From: JAHEJX01 sp041605955
GTDB taxonomy: Bacteria > Actinomycetota > Acidimicrobiia > Spongiisociales > UBA5794
Direction of reading: 5' to 3'
DNA length: 64,000 nt
Assembly (NCBI GenBank): GCA_041605955.1
Contig: JBFIXI010000009.1
Span: 1 to 64,000 of the forward strand
Part shown: positions 17,479 through 27,300 of the stretch, one piece after another
How positions within the stretch are numbered: the first letter of the stretch is position 1
Layout of the letters: every line of letters starts with the position of its first letter
Program-made: the position numbers and the translations under genes
The notes under the pieces: generated by a model
Seen by the model: only the letters and a program-made list of their open reading frames with translations
Databases searched by the model: none
Told to the model about the DNA's origin: nothing

Positions 17479-18389
17479 CGACGGGCTTCAACGAGCGGCC
17501 GTGCTACGTGGAGGGATCAGAAGGGCCATTGTTCGCCATCACGACGCAGCCGCCCGTGGGGTCGAGCAACGTCGTCCTGTGTCCCGGAGGGTGGCATGGG
17601 GGTTCCATCCAGGCCAACCGCTTGGTGATGCGGATGGCGGCGGCCCTCGCTGAAACGGGTCACAACGTCGTGCGATTCGATTGGCGCGGTTCCGGAGAGA
17701 GCCCGGGTCACATTCGCTTCTTCAATCTGGCCGAGCCGTTCGCCTCCGACGCAATGACTGCGGCCCATCTCTTGCCCCCCGGCCTGCCGACATCGCTCGT
17801 CGGCTTCTGCTTCGGAGCTCGCTCCGCGCTGGCTGCGGCGCCGGCGATCGACGGACTGGAGGCGGTGGTGCTGCTCTCGTTCCCATTCCCGGCGGGGCGA
17901 ACCAAGGAGAAGAGCGCCTCGCGGGTGACTGCCACCGCAGCCATCCGAGAAGGCCTCCGGCCGGCGGCTCTCAAGGGATGGTTGGATCCGGCGACCCGCC
18001 GCGTCTACGTGAAGTTCCTCAAGCTGCGCTGGCAACAGCTCTGGCGACGGCTGCGTCCGGCGGCCGCGGCTCCGGCCACACCCGACATGATCCGCCGTGA
18101 AGAAGCGCAGGCAATCGCTCTCGAGGATCTGCTTGCCCAGCTGGCAGAGTTGATCCGCCGCAGGGTGCGAATTCTGATGGTGTTTGGCAACGACGACATC
18201 ATGTACCAGCACTGGCAAGCAGCCGAGGAGGCCGAACTAGGCGAGCTTCTGGCCAGCAGCGACGGCCTCGTCGATGTCATGACGGTAAGTGGCGAGCTGC
18301 ATGGGTTCTCCTCTCTGCAGTCCCAGGAGGGTGTCATCGCCGCCATCTCCGGATGGCTGACGGGGCGCGCCGTGCCGGCAAGCGACTGA
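17475..18389 (+). CDS. alpha/beta-hydrolase with Cys-type nucleophile elbow
   Basis: A protein of 304 residues. Strand and oxyanion region NVVLCPGGWHGG, then VVRFDWRGSGESPG, then the elbow LVGFCFGARSAL, which places Cys at the nucleophile position (Gly-Phe-Cys-Phe-Gly). A C-terminal Asp (VFGNDDIMY) and His (GELHGFSSL) complete a plausible Cys-His-Asp triad. The layout resembles the hydrolase 1 type found in exosortase-A loci. The substrate is unknown; thioester hydrolysis or acyl transfer is possible. It overlaps the preceding hydrolase gene, and the pair is likely to work together. Confidence 0.78.
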   Translation: MTTGFNERPCYVEGSEGPLFAITTQPPVGSSNVVLCPGGWHGGSIQANRLVMRMAAALAETGHNVVRFDWRGSGESPGHIRFFNLAEPFASDAMTAAHLLPPGLPTSLVGFCFGARSALAAAPAIDGLEAVVLLSFPFPAGRTKEKSASRVTATAAIREGLRPAALKGWLDPATRRVYVKFLKLRWQQLWRRLRPAAAAPATPDMIRREEAQAIALEDLLAQLAELIRRRVRILMVFGNDDIMYQHWQAAEEAELGELLASSDGLVDVMTVSGELHGFSSLQSQEGVIAAISGWLTGRAVPASD

Positions 18390-18395
18390 GCCGCC

Positions 18396-19637
18396 GTGGC
18401 TCACGTGGTTCTGGTTACGAGCGAGATGGCCGGACGGATCAACCTCTGCCGCGAGCTTGCCGACCGGCTGGCGGGGCGGGGTCACCAGGTGACGATCGCC
18501 AGCCCGGTCGACATTACGCCGCATCTGGGGCCGGCCGCTGATGGGTTCGTCCTTCTCAGCGCGACGATGGATCCGGTCGAGATGGCGGCGTCATTTGCCG
18601 AGCTACGTCCCGACCTCGCGCTCGTTGACGTCGAGCTTCCGCTTCACTTCATGGCGGCGTCATCGGCGGGGCCGAGGGCTGCCCTGTGGACATCGATGAT
18701 GTCGTTGCGGAAGCGGCCGGGGGTGCCTCCGCTGCACACGTCGATCGTGCCCGGTGTCGGCTGGAAGGGCAGTCCACTGGGTATCGAGTGGGCGTGGCTG
18801 AAGTTCCGGGTAGGCAAATGGCTGGGATACCGCCGTCGTCAGCTGCAACAGCGGCGCACTGCTCGGGTCGCCCGCCTAAAAGCCGCAGCCGGGCGGCTCG
18901 GTTTTCCTCTCGATCGCCAGGCGAGCCTCTATGACTGGTTGGTGCCCTACACGTTCCACTCCGTACCGGTGCTCTCCTTCAACGCCACGGAGTTGGAGTT
19001 CCCCAATGCGGTAGCTGCGAACGTTCGGTATGTGGGACCGGTGCTTCCCCGCCAAGTGCCTGTCGCGGACGGCCCGCTCGCCGAGCTGGCGGCTCGCCGG
19101 GAGCGAGGCGACTCGCAGGCGCTGCTGTATATAGGTTTCGGGGCATGGCACCGCGCCGATGATGGACCGTTCATTCGGCGGCTGGTTGCTGCAGTTGCCG
19201 ACCGTCCCGAGTGGGACGTGGTCTGCGGGCTTGGCGACCGGATGGAGCCGGCTGCGCTCGGTCCGATTCCCGGCAACTTTCACGTGCTGCGCTGGGCGCC
19301 GCAGCGCACCGTGCTCGCCATCGCGGATGTCGCCGTTCACCACGCCGGCATCTCGAGCGTCAACGAATGTGTGGCGGCTGCAGTGCCCATGGTGCTCTAC
19401 CCGTTCGATTTCCTCGACCAGGGTGGCAATGCGGCGCGGGTGGCGTTCCACGGCCTCGGTGAGATCGGCGACCGCGAAACCGACTCACCCGAGGCGATCT
19501 GTCGTCGTATCGACCGCGTACTCGCCGACACCGGAATGCGGGAGCAGGTGCGTCGTAAGCAGGCCCAGCTGACCGGCTACGACGATGAGGACCGGGCGGC
19601 GGTCGCGGTCGAGGAGCTGCTCGGCGGCGCCGTGTAG
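18396..19637 (+). CDS. GT1-family glycosyltransferase (UGT/MGT-like)
   Basis: A protein of 413 residues starting with GTG at 18396, six bases after the previous stop. It has the GT-B fold of the macrolide/UGT type: N-terminal HVVLVTSEMAGRINLCRELADRL acceptor domain and C-terminal donor domain with LLYIGFGAWH, LRWAPQRTVLAIADVAVHHAGISS and the Gln-Gly-Gly-Asn end of the donor motif (FDFLDQGGNAARV). It usually transfers a sugar to a small-molecule acceptor, which fits tailoring of a peptide or lipid product. Confidence 0.88.
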   Translation: MAHVVLVTSEMAGRINLCRELADRLAGRGHQVTIASPVDITPHLGPAADGFVLLSATMDPVEMAASFAELRPDLALVDVELPLHFMAASSAGPRAALWTSMMSLRKRPGVPPLHTSIVPGVGWKGSPLGIEWAWLKFRVGKWLGYRRRQLQQRRTARVARLKAAAGRLGFPLDRQASLYDWLVPYTFHSVPVLSFNATELEFPNAVAANVRYVGPVLPRQVPVADGPLAELAARRERGDSQALLYIGFGAWHRADDGPFIRRLVAAVADRPEWDVVCGLGDRMEPAALGPIPGNFHVLRWAPQRTVLAIADVAVHHAGISSVNECVAAAVPMVLYPFDFLDQGGNAARVAFHGLGEIGDRETDSPEAICRRIDRVLADTGMREQVRRKQAQLTGYDDEDRAAVAVEELLGGAV

Positions 19638-19647
19638 GCTGCTGGCG

Positions 19648-20361
19648 GTGTTCATCCGTGGGTTAGGGAGCGAATTGGTCAGGCGCAACTGGTGCCGCCT
19701 GTGGCAGGGCGTCGTGAGATTCACCGGCTCGGTGCTCGAGCCGGCTGGCTTGGTCCATGCGCACTCCGGAACCGAGAGCTACGCGTACGTGCTCGTCGAC
19801 GACTCTGGGGTCAGAGGCACGGTGCAATTCCCGATATCGGATCTCAATGAGGTGTTGGGTCTGACGCTGTCCCAGGACGCAGCGGGCGCCCTCGCCGAGC
19901 TAGCAGCCAACCGAGGCGATATCGAGGCGTATGCGGCCTCCCATCTCGACGTGGGGGGCTGGCCGCTCATGTTCACCGGTTACCGGGTCCTGGAGCGCAA
20001 GCAAGGCTCGTACGCGGTCCTCGAATACGCAGTCTCCGCTGCTCCTCGGCCCGTACCGCGCCGGTTTGCGGTGACCTACGACGGCATCATGGAGTCGAAG
20101 CCGCACCATCATGCACTGATCCTCGTCAAGACCTGGGCCGGCTGGGGCCCGGTGCGCACCGCACAGGTGGCGCGCTTCGAATGCTCTGCCAGCGCGCCGG
20201 AGCATGAGGTCACCCTTCCGGACGCTTCGTTTGCCGCCGACGCCGCCGGCGCCGGCCGCTTCTTGGTAGCGGGTCTCAGCAAGGGGCTGCGCAAAGTCGC
20301 CGGGCGCGTCAAGCGGATGATTGCCGACCGGCGCGATCAGGCCGGCGAGTCGGCCACGTAG
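19648..20361 (+). CDS. unknown protein of 237 residues in the cluster
   Basis: No family is recognised. I take the GTG at 19648 as start, since it follows the GT gene by 10 bases. The protein is mixed alpha/beta with a beta-rich middle (YAVLEYAVSAAPRPVPRRFAV) and a basic C-terminus (KGLRKVAGRVKRMIADRRDQ). No signal peptide or membrane helix. Its 3' end overlaps the convergent sulfotransferase 3 gene by 25 bases. Position suggests a role in tailoring, but no function is claimed. Confidence 0.6.
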   Translation: MFIRGLGSELVRRNWCRLWQGVVRFTGSVLEPAGLVHAHSGTESYAYVLVDDSGVRGTVQFPISDLNEVLGLTLSQDAAGALAELAANRGDIEAYAASHLDVGGWPLMFTGYRVLERKQGSYAVLEYAVSAAPRPVPRRFAVTYDGIMESKPHHHALILVKTWAGWGPVRTAQVARFECSASAPEHEVTLPDASFAADAAGAGRFLVAGLSKGLRKVAGRVKRMIADRRDQAGESAT

Positions 20362-21200
20362 CCGTATTGGGCCAACTTGGCCCCAGCGAGTCGCATGACC
20401 ATCTCCAGCTCCTGGTCGTCCAGCTCGCGCTGCCACCTGCCTCGTCCGTCGAAGACCGGCTGACGCGCCTGCCAGCTGCGATGGAGCCGATGATCGGCAC
20501 CTGACACCGACGGCGGGGGCGCATCCAACTCGTCTATCTCGGCGGCCACGCGGTGGGCCTGCGAGAAGATCCCGTAGAACCTGAAGTCACCCGCTTCGTG
20601 CGTCAGCAGAGTCGGCTCGAAAGGCTCTTCCAGGAACTCGATCAGCGCGCGCAGCGTCTGGTCGCGCGTGGCGATCAGGTCCTCGTACTTCACCACGAAC
20701 GTGGCCGGGTGGTCGTGAAACGGCTCTCCGGCCGCGTTGTCGTCCAGCCACCTTCGGATCCCGTCCTCGAGATCCCCTGTCCGGGCGCGCAATGAGGCGG
20801 CGACGTCTCTTCCGTCACGCAGCATCAGGATCACCCGAGCGTCGGGGAATCGCGCCAGCAGCCGCGGCAATTCGTAGATGTGCAGGGGGGTCTTTTCGAT
20901 CCAGCGCGCTTTGCCGGCTGCCGCCGTCTCCTCGTTGAAGCGACGCACGAACCAATCCATCTCAGCGTCGTCTTTGGTGGCGCACGATGTTTCGTAAGGC
21001 AAGCTGTGCAAGCGGGAGTGGACGCTCAGAATCGCCAACAGGAGCGTGGTTCCGCTGTGTCCACATCCCACGATGAAGATGGGCGGGCCTATCGGGGGCT
21101 CGGGTCGCCCCCGGCGCATCAAGCGACGCAGCCGCGCCGGAAACGTCCGCCGGGTTCGGGTTGCGCTGCTCGCCACGCGGCGCTTCAGCCGCTGGATCAT
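20337..21200 (-). CDS. sulfotransferase 3
   Basis: A sulfotransferase of 287 residues with a basic N-terminal tail. The PAPS loop is IFIVGCGHSGTTLLLAILSVHS near residue 42 (the Ser/Thr-rich P-loop-like turn is present). The 3'-phosphate site is LMLRDGRDVAASLRAR near residue 128. It is the last gene of the leftward NRPS operon and overlaps the upstream NRPS gene by ATGA, so sulfation is probably a late tailoring step on the peptide. Its sequence is quite different from sulfotransferases 1 and 2. Confidence 0.85.
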   Translation of the reverse strand: MIQRLKRRVASSATRTRRTFPARLRRLMRRGRPEPPIGPPIFIVGCGHSGTTLLLAILSVHSRLHSLPYETSCATKDDAEMDWFVRRFNEETAAAGKARWIEKTPLHIYELPRLLARFPDARVILMLRDGRDVAASLRARTGDLEDGIRRWLDDNAAGEPFHDHPATFVVKYEDLIATRDQTLRALIEFLEEPFEPTLLTHEAGDFRFYGIFSQAHRVAAEIDELDAPPPSVSGADHRLHRSWQARQPVFDGRGRWQRELDDQELEMVMRLAGAKLAQYGYVADSPA

Positions 21201-24200
21201 TGCTGCCCCAGTTGGGATGCCAATCCGGCGACGGTGGGACTTTCGAAGAACTGCTTGGGGGTGATGGAGACCCCGGCCTGGTGGGCGCGTGCGATCACCC
21301 GGATGCTGAGGATCGAGTCGCCTCCCAGCTCGAAGAAGTTGTCGGTGACGCTGACCGTCTCGACGCCCAGGACTGTGGACCAGATTGCCGCGAGTTCCTC
21401 TTCGATGGGGTTGCGCGGCGCTACGTAGTCGGTTTCTGGGAGCTCCTCCGGCAGCGATGGCTCGGGCAGCGCGGCCCGGTCGATCTTGCCCGTAGCCCCA
21501 CGGGGCAGCTCGTCGAGGACCATGATGATCCGGGGGACCATGGCTTGGGGAAGTTGCGCCCCCAGGTAGTCGCGCAGCTCGATGCCGAGACCGGCGTCGT
21601 CGGTAGGAGCCGCAACGTAGCCATAGAGGTTCGGGCCGGAGGCCTCCGAGTTGTGGAGCACGACGACCGCGGATCGCACGGCCGGATGCGACTCCAGCAC
21701 GCTCTCGATCTCGCCGAGCTCGATGCGCTGCCCGCGGATCTTCACCTGGTGGTCCACCCTTCCCAGCAAGTCGATGGTGCCATCGGGTAGAAAGCGGGCC
21801 ACGTCACCGGAGCGGTAGAGGCGGGTAGCGCCGACTAGCGGCAACTCGATGGTCACGAAGCGCTCTGCGGTCAGTTCGGGTTGATCCAGGTAGCCGAGGG
21901 CCACGCCGCGGCCGGCGATGCACAGCTCTCCGGGGACCCCGACCGGTACCGGGCGATCGTTACGATCCAAGATGTAGGCCTGAGCGTTCGCAATGGGCCG
22001 TCCGATTGGGACCCGTCGGCTCGGCGGATCGCCGCCGGGATGCAACCGGTGCACGGTGCACCATACGGTGGCCTCCGTCGGGCCGTACTCGTTGACGAGG
22101 GTGGTGGCGGGCAAGGTCGCCGCATGGCGCTCGACCAGGCTCGGAGGGCAGGGCTCGCCGGCCACCATCACCAGCCGCAAGCTACGGAGCAGGTCCGGGT
22201 CCACCAGCTCGAGCAGGAGGCCATAAACGGTGGGTAGTGCCAGGGTGTGGGTCACCTGGTGGGCTGCGATGAGCTGTCCCAGGTGCTGCACATCCTGTTC
22301 CATGCGGGGCGCCGGCAAGACCAGAGTGCCTCCCTGGGTCAGGCTCGAAAAGAGCCCGGCTACGGAGCTATCGAAGATGAATGGCGAGAGCAGGAGAAAC
22401 GTGTCGACCGGATCGCCATATTCGACGAGGCGGGCATACGTCGACGCCACCAGGTTGTCGTGGGTGACGGCGACGCCCTTGGGACGGCCGGTAGATCCCG
22501 AGGTGTAGAGCACGTAGGCCAGGTCTTCAGCTGTCACCGTCGGGGCCGGCGCGTCGGCTGCTGGGGGCGACTTCGGCGGCGGCGAGCCATCGTCTCCGAT
22601 GCGGATGGTCGGCCCGTTCCAGCCGGCGGCCACTGTGTCGTCGCCATTCGCGGTCAGGATCGCCCGAGCCGAAGTGTCTTCGAGGAGCAATGACAGTCGG
22701 GCCGCCGGTAGTCCGGGGTCCAGAGGGACATAGGCAGCCCCGGCCTGGAGGACGCCGACGATCGCCGCCACCATCGCTGCGGAGCGATCCAGGTTGATCC
22801 CAACGCGATCGTTGGCACCAATTCCGAGTGCCGTCAACTCCGCGGTGATGGCAGAGGCGCGTTCCATGATCTCCCCATACGTCAGAGAGTGAGCGGAGTC
22901 GGCAACCGCGACCGCACCCGGCGTGGCGGCAGCAGCATCAGCAATCAGATCGTGCACGGGGCGATCCCGGGGGTAATCGGCGGTGGTGGCATTCCAGGTT
23001 CGTACGATTTGTTCCAGCTCGTGTGCTGGGAAGAACGGCAATGCGCCGACCCGGCCTGCGGCGTCGGCGATGATGCCCTCGAGAATCGTGACGATCTGTC
23101 CGAGCACCCGGTCGATGGAGTCCGCCTGAAACCGGTCGGAGTCGTAGATGACGATGAGCTCTAGCTGTTCACCCGGCATGACCAGGATCGCCAAGGGGTA
23201 GTTGCTGCGCTGCAGGTAGCGCACGTCGCTGATGGAGAGCGCATCGGAGCCGATCCGCGGGAGGGGCACGTTCTCGAAAACCAACAGCGACTCGAATAGG
23301 GGCCGGCCGCCACCGATCTGACTCCAGCCTTGGACCGTTGCCAGCGGGGTGGATTCGTACGGGCTCATGTCGACTTGGCGACGATGGATGTCCCGCAACC
23401 ATTCGCCCACGGGCTGGTCGGCGCGGATTTGCACACGCACCGGCAGTGTGTTGATGAAGAGGCCCACCATTTCCAGCGCGCCATCGAGATCGGGCGGACG
23501 ACCGGAGAAGGTAGCTCCGAAGACGACATCGTCCCCTCCGCTGTAGCGACTCAACACGGTCGCCCAGGCAGCCCGGAGGAGCGTGTTGAGGGTCACCCCG
23601 TTGCCCCGCGCAAACTCGGTCAAGCGGGCGGTGAGGTTGGCGTCCAGTTGCCGCACCGCCTCGGCATGGTTCTCGGCCCAGACACGATCGCCGGCCTCCC
23701 CCATGCCCAACGGTGTCGCCGCGCCGACGTCGGCTAGCTCGGATCGCCAATAAGACTCGGCACCGCCGTCGTCGAAGGCCTTCAGCCAGCGTACGTAGTC
23801 TCGATAGGGCGCTGCCGGAGGCAGCTCCGGCTGCTCGTCGGCGATGTGAGCTGCATAGATCCGGAATACTTCGTCGAGCACCACACCCATCGACCAGCCG
23901 TCTATCACGATGTGGTGGTGGGTCCAGACGAACCTGTAGGTCGAGTCATCGAGGCGCAACAGGGTGAACCGCATGAGTGGAGCCACATCCAGGGAAAAAC
24001 CACGTCGCCGGTCCGCTGCGAGCAGCTCCTCCAGGCGTTGTGCCTGTTCGCCTGGTGACGATTGGGTCCAGTCCTGCCGGAGCCATTCCGGTGCCACACG
24101 GCGACGCACGATCTGAAGAGGACGATCGCGCCCTTCCCACGTCAACAGCGAGCGGAGGCTTTGATGGCGATCGATGACAAGCTGCCACGCCTCCACGAAA

Positions 24201-24349
24201 GCACTCTCGTCGAGTGTGCCGTGAATGAGGCACGTGTACTGCTGGATGTACAGCGGCGCGTCCGGCGCATAGAGCGTGTGGAACAGAATTCCGTCCTGGA
24301 CGGGAGTCAGCGGATAGATCGCCTCGATGTTGGTGTCTGTTGCGCTCAC
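21197..24349 (-). CDS. non-ribosomal peptide synthetase, one module C-A-T
   Basis: A single-module synthetase of 1050 residues. The condensation domain (about 8-440) has the active motif HHIVIDG at 145-151. The adenylation domain (about 460-958) has A3 YTSGSTGRPKG, A5 NEYGPTEA, A7 YRSGD and A10 Lys955. Specificity residues read by hand alignment to GrsA are Asp660, Ser661, Ala664, Ala704, Met728, Ala730, Glu754, Val762, Trp763 and Lys955. Asp at the first position indicates an alpha-amino acid; I cannot name it. The T domain has FFELGGDSI with phosphopantetheine Ser1012. There is no thioesterase, so the peptide must pass on or be released elsewhere. Overlaps both neighbours by four bases. Confidence 0.93.
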   Translation of the reverse strand: MSATDTNIEAIYPLTPVQDGILFHTLYAPDAPLYIQQYTCLIHGTLDESAFVEAWQLVIDRHQSLRSLLTWEGRDRPLQIVRRRVAPEWLRQDWTQSSPGEQAQRLEELLAADRRRGFSLDVAPLMRFTLLRLDDSTYRFVWTHHHIVIDGWSMGVVLDEVFRIYAAHIADEQPELPPAAPYRDYVRWLKAFDDGGAESYWRSELADVGAATPLGMGEAGDRVWAENHAEAVRQLDANLTARLTEFARGNGVTLNTLLRAAWATVLSRYSGGDDVVFGATFSGRPPDLDGALEMVGLFINTLPVRVQIRADQPVGEWLRDIHRRQVDMSPYESTPLATVQGWSQIGGGRPLFESLLVFENVPLPRIGSDALSISDVRYLQRSNYPLAILVMPGEQLELIVIYDSDRFQADSIDRVLGQIVTILEGIIADAAGRVGALPFFPAHELEQIVRTWNATTADYPRDRPVHDLIADAAAATPGAVAVADSAHSLTYGEIMERASAITAELTALGIGANDRVGINLDRSAAMVAAIVGVLQAGAAYVPLDPGLPAARLSLLLEDTSARAILTANGDDTVAAGWNGPTIRIGDDGSPPPKSPPAADAPAPTVTAEDLAYVLYTSGSTGRPKGVAVTHDNLVASTYARLVEYGDPVDTFLLLSPFIFDSSVAGLFSSLTQGGTLVLPAPRMEQDVQHLGQLIAAHQVTHTLALPTVYGLLLELVDPDLLRSLRLVMVAGEPCPPSLVERHAATLPATTLVNEYGPTEATVWCTVHRLHPGGDPPSRRVPIGRPIANAQAYILDRNDRPVPVGVPGELCIAGRGVALGYLDQPELTAERFVTIELPLVGATRLYRSGDVARFLPDGTIDLLGRVDHQVKIRGQRIELGEIESVLESHPAVRSAVVVLHNSEASGPNLYGYVAAPTDDAGLGIELRDYLGAQLPQAMVPRIIMVLDELPRGATGKIDRAALPEPSLPEELPETDYVAPRNPIEEELAAIWSTVLGVETVSVTDNFFELGGDSILSIRVIARAHQAGVSITPKQFFESPTVAGLASQLGQQ

Positions 24350-27300
24350 GCCGGGCGGTCGGCTTCGCCGAAAGTCTCCAGGAGATCGTCGAGCTCGGAC
24401 TGGCTCAGGCCCGCCTCGTCGAGATGGATCTCGACGGCTACCTCCGTCGCATTAGTGGATTGGGGGGCGACGGAGGACTTCGCCACGACCCCCGCCAGCT
24501 GGGCGATCGTCTGGTTTTCGAACAGCTGCTGGGGGGTGAACATCAGGCCGCGTTGGCGAGCCCGCGCCACCACCTGGATATTGAGGATCGAGTCGCCCCC
24601 GAGCTCGATGAACGGGTCGTAGATGCCGACACGGTCGACTCCGAGCACGGCCTCCCAGATGTCGGCCAGCGCGGCTTGCTCCGGCGTGCGCGGCGCGACG
24701 TAGTGCTCGTCGTCGGAGCCGACGTGGCCCCTCGGGTCGGGGAGCCGCATGCGATCGACCTTGCCGTTGACGGTCAGCGGCAGCTCATCGAGACCGATCA
24801 GGTACGCAGGCACCATGTGGTCGGGGATCCGCTCTGAGAGATACTTACGGACCGCAGCCGGTGATAGCTCGGATCCGGGGGCCACGAAGTACCCGGCGAG
24901 CCGCACGTCGAGGCCGGCGATGCCATCGCCGGCGGCGTCGCCGGAGATCTCGTAGCCGACCTGAGCCAGGATCTCCTTGACCTGGCCGACGTCGATCTCG
25001 TCGTTGAGCTCGGCAAGCGCAGCCTCTTTGGTCTTGTGGCCGAGCCGCACATCCCAGCTGTACGGGAGCGCATAGTTGTGGAACTTGCGCTCCATGCGGT
25101 GCACGTAGATGCCCGTGTCGTTGATCAGGCAGTTCGTCGAGCGGCCGGTGTCGAGCGGCCGTACCCACCCCGCGCGGCTATCCAGGAACTCATAGAGCTC
25201 GCCCACCCCGACATCGTGATAGCGGTAGTAGTCGATGATCTGGATCTCGTCGAAAGTAGCGGCGTCGTCGAATATCGCAGTGTCCAGGGAGCGGCGTACC
25301 GCGTCGTCGACCTGGTGGTAGGCCCGGCGGGCCTCGATGATGGCTCGATCGATCTCGTTGCGATCGACGATCCCGATGCGGAACAGATCGGCCAGCCTGG
25401 TCTCGAAGATCTGCCCCCGGCTCAGGCCGGTGAACACGTGGCGCAAGCCCCGCTCGTGGGCAAGGTTCATGCCCAGCGTGTACACGGTCTTGAAACATCC
25501 CTGACACACGTTCGAGAATTGCTCGAGACTGTCCGCGAAGATCTCCCGCATTGCGGTCGTCGTTCCCATCACCAGCTCGAGGCCGAGGTCGGCAACCACG
25601 CGACGAATGTTGGCTTTGGCCCCCTCGGCGATGTACCCGTTGTCGAGACTGAATACGAGCGGAGTCAAGCCCAGCTCGACCAGCTGGTAGAGGGCATAGG
25701 TGCTGTCTTTGCCTCCGCTGAGCAGCATCACGCAGTCCTGGCCGGCGTCGTTGCGTCGGCGATCCTCGGGGAACATGGCGAGCAGCTCGTCGACGGTCCT
25801 GAAGTATGCGGCGGCGTGGTCGCGGTGAGCGTCGTAGAAGTGACAGGGCCGGCACACGCCGGCATCATCGAGTCGAGCGTCGGGATGCTCCGCCGACAAG
25901 CCGCAGCGGACACACATTGCAGCACCCTCGTCGACGGTGTGGCGCGCGGTCTCGGTCGTGACCACGTCGACGACAGCCGCCGCGATATCCTGATGTTCCC
26001 GAAGCGCGGCTTCGATCTCCCCGAGCTCGATGCGGTATCCCCGCACCTTCACCTGATCGTCGGACCGACCCAGGAACTCGAGCTCACCGGGGCGGCGCCA
26101 CCGGGCCAGATCACCGGTGCGGTAGAGCCGCTCCGATGGTTGGGTGGGGTCGGTAACGAAGCGCTCTGCGGTCCGCTCGGGACGGCCGAGGTATCCCTGC
26201 GCCACGCCGTCGCCGCCGATGCAGATCTCACCGATCACGCCGACCGGCACCGGGCGCAGCCGATCGTCCCGGATGTGGATCCGAGCGTTGGCCGCCGGTT
26301 TGCCCAGGGGCACCGATGCGAGCATGTCGCGCGCCGGATCGAAACGGTGCAGCATGCAGGCGACGGTTGCCTCGGTGGGACCGTACTCGTTGATGATCTC
26401 GAGGCGATCGCCGGACGCGGCGCGGGCCGCGCCCGCCACAGCGGTCTTGAGATCCTCGCCCCCGATGACCAGGGTGCGAATCCGGCTGGTCGCCAGCAGC
26501 GCCGGATCGAGCAGCGATAGGTGCGATGGCGTCAGCTTTACGACGTCGACCCGGTCATCGGCGAATACCTGCCTGACCGACAGATCGCTGCCGTCGGGCT
26601 CGGGATAGACCACGATGCTGCCTCCGGTCACCAGTGGCACCATGAGGGAGGTCACGGTCAGGTCGAACCCGAATGAGGAGTAGAGCGGGAAGCTCACCGG
26701 CTCGCCGCGGCCGTACTCAGCCGCCGCCCACAGCACGTAGTTGGCCAGATTGCCGTGCGACACCGCCACCCCTTTGGGCACACCGGTGGACCCCGAGGTG
26801 TACATGACGTAGGCCAAGCCGGCGGGGTCGCCGGAGCGCCGCATCGGTGTGCTCGCCGGCACCGGATCGGCCGCATCCGCCGCCAGCAGCATGAGGTCGC
26901 ATCCGTAGCTGCCGATGGTCCCTGCTAACTGCTCGGAGGTGACTACACCGTCGGCTCCGCTGTCGGCAACCAGGAATCGGACCCGCTCGGCCGGGTATTG
27001 CGAATCGATGGGCACATAGCTGCCGCCGGCTTTGAGGGCCGCCCACACCGCCACGATCAGCTCGGGGGAGCGGCGGAGGTGGATGCCGATGCGGGGCCGC
27101 TCGCCGAAACGATCTACCAACTGCGCTGCGAGTCTTTCGCTGGCGGAGTCCAGCTGGGCGTAGGTCAGCTGAACTTCGGCGGCGCTGACTGCGATCGTCT
27201 CCGGGGTGGCTGCCGCCTGGGAGGCGAAGGCATCGAGCACGGTGGCAAAAGGCATCGGCTGCGCAGTCTCGTTGAAGGTGGTGAGGGCGGCGTGCTCGGA

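Noticed and set aside
25036..26520. Long open frame of 494 codons antisense to the interrupted A domain
   Set aside because: It is the complementary shadow of a strongly conserved coding region; high GC keeps such frames open. No ribosome binding site or recognisable protein.
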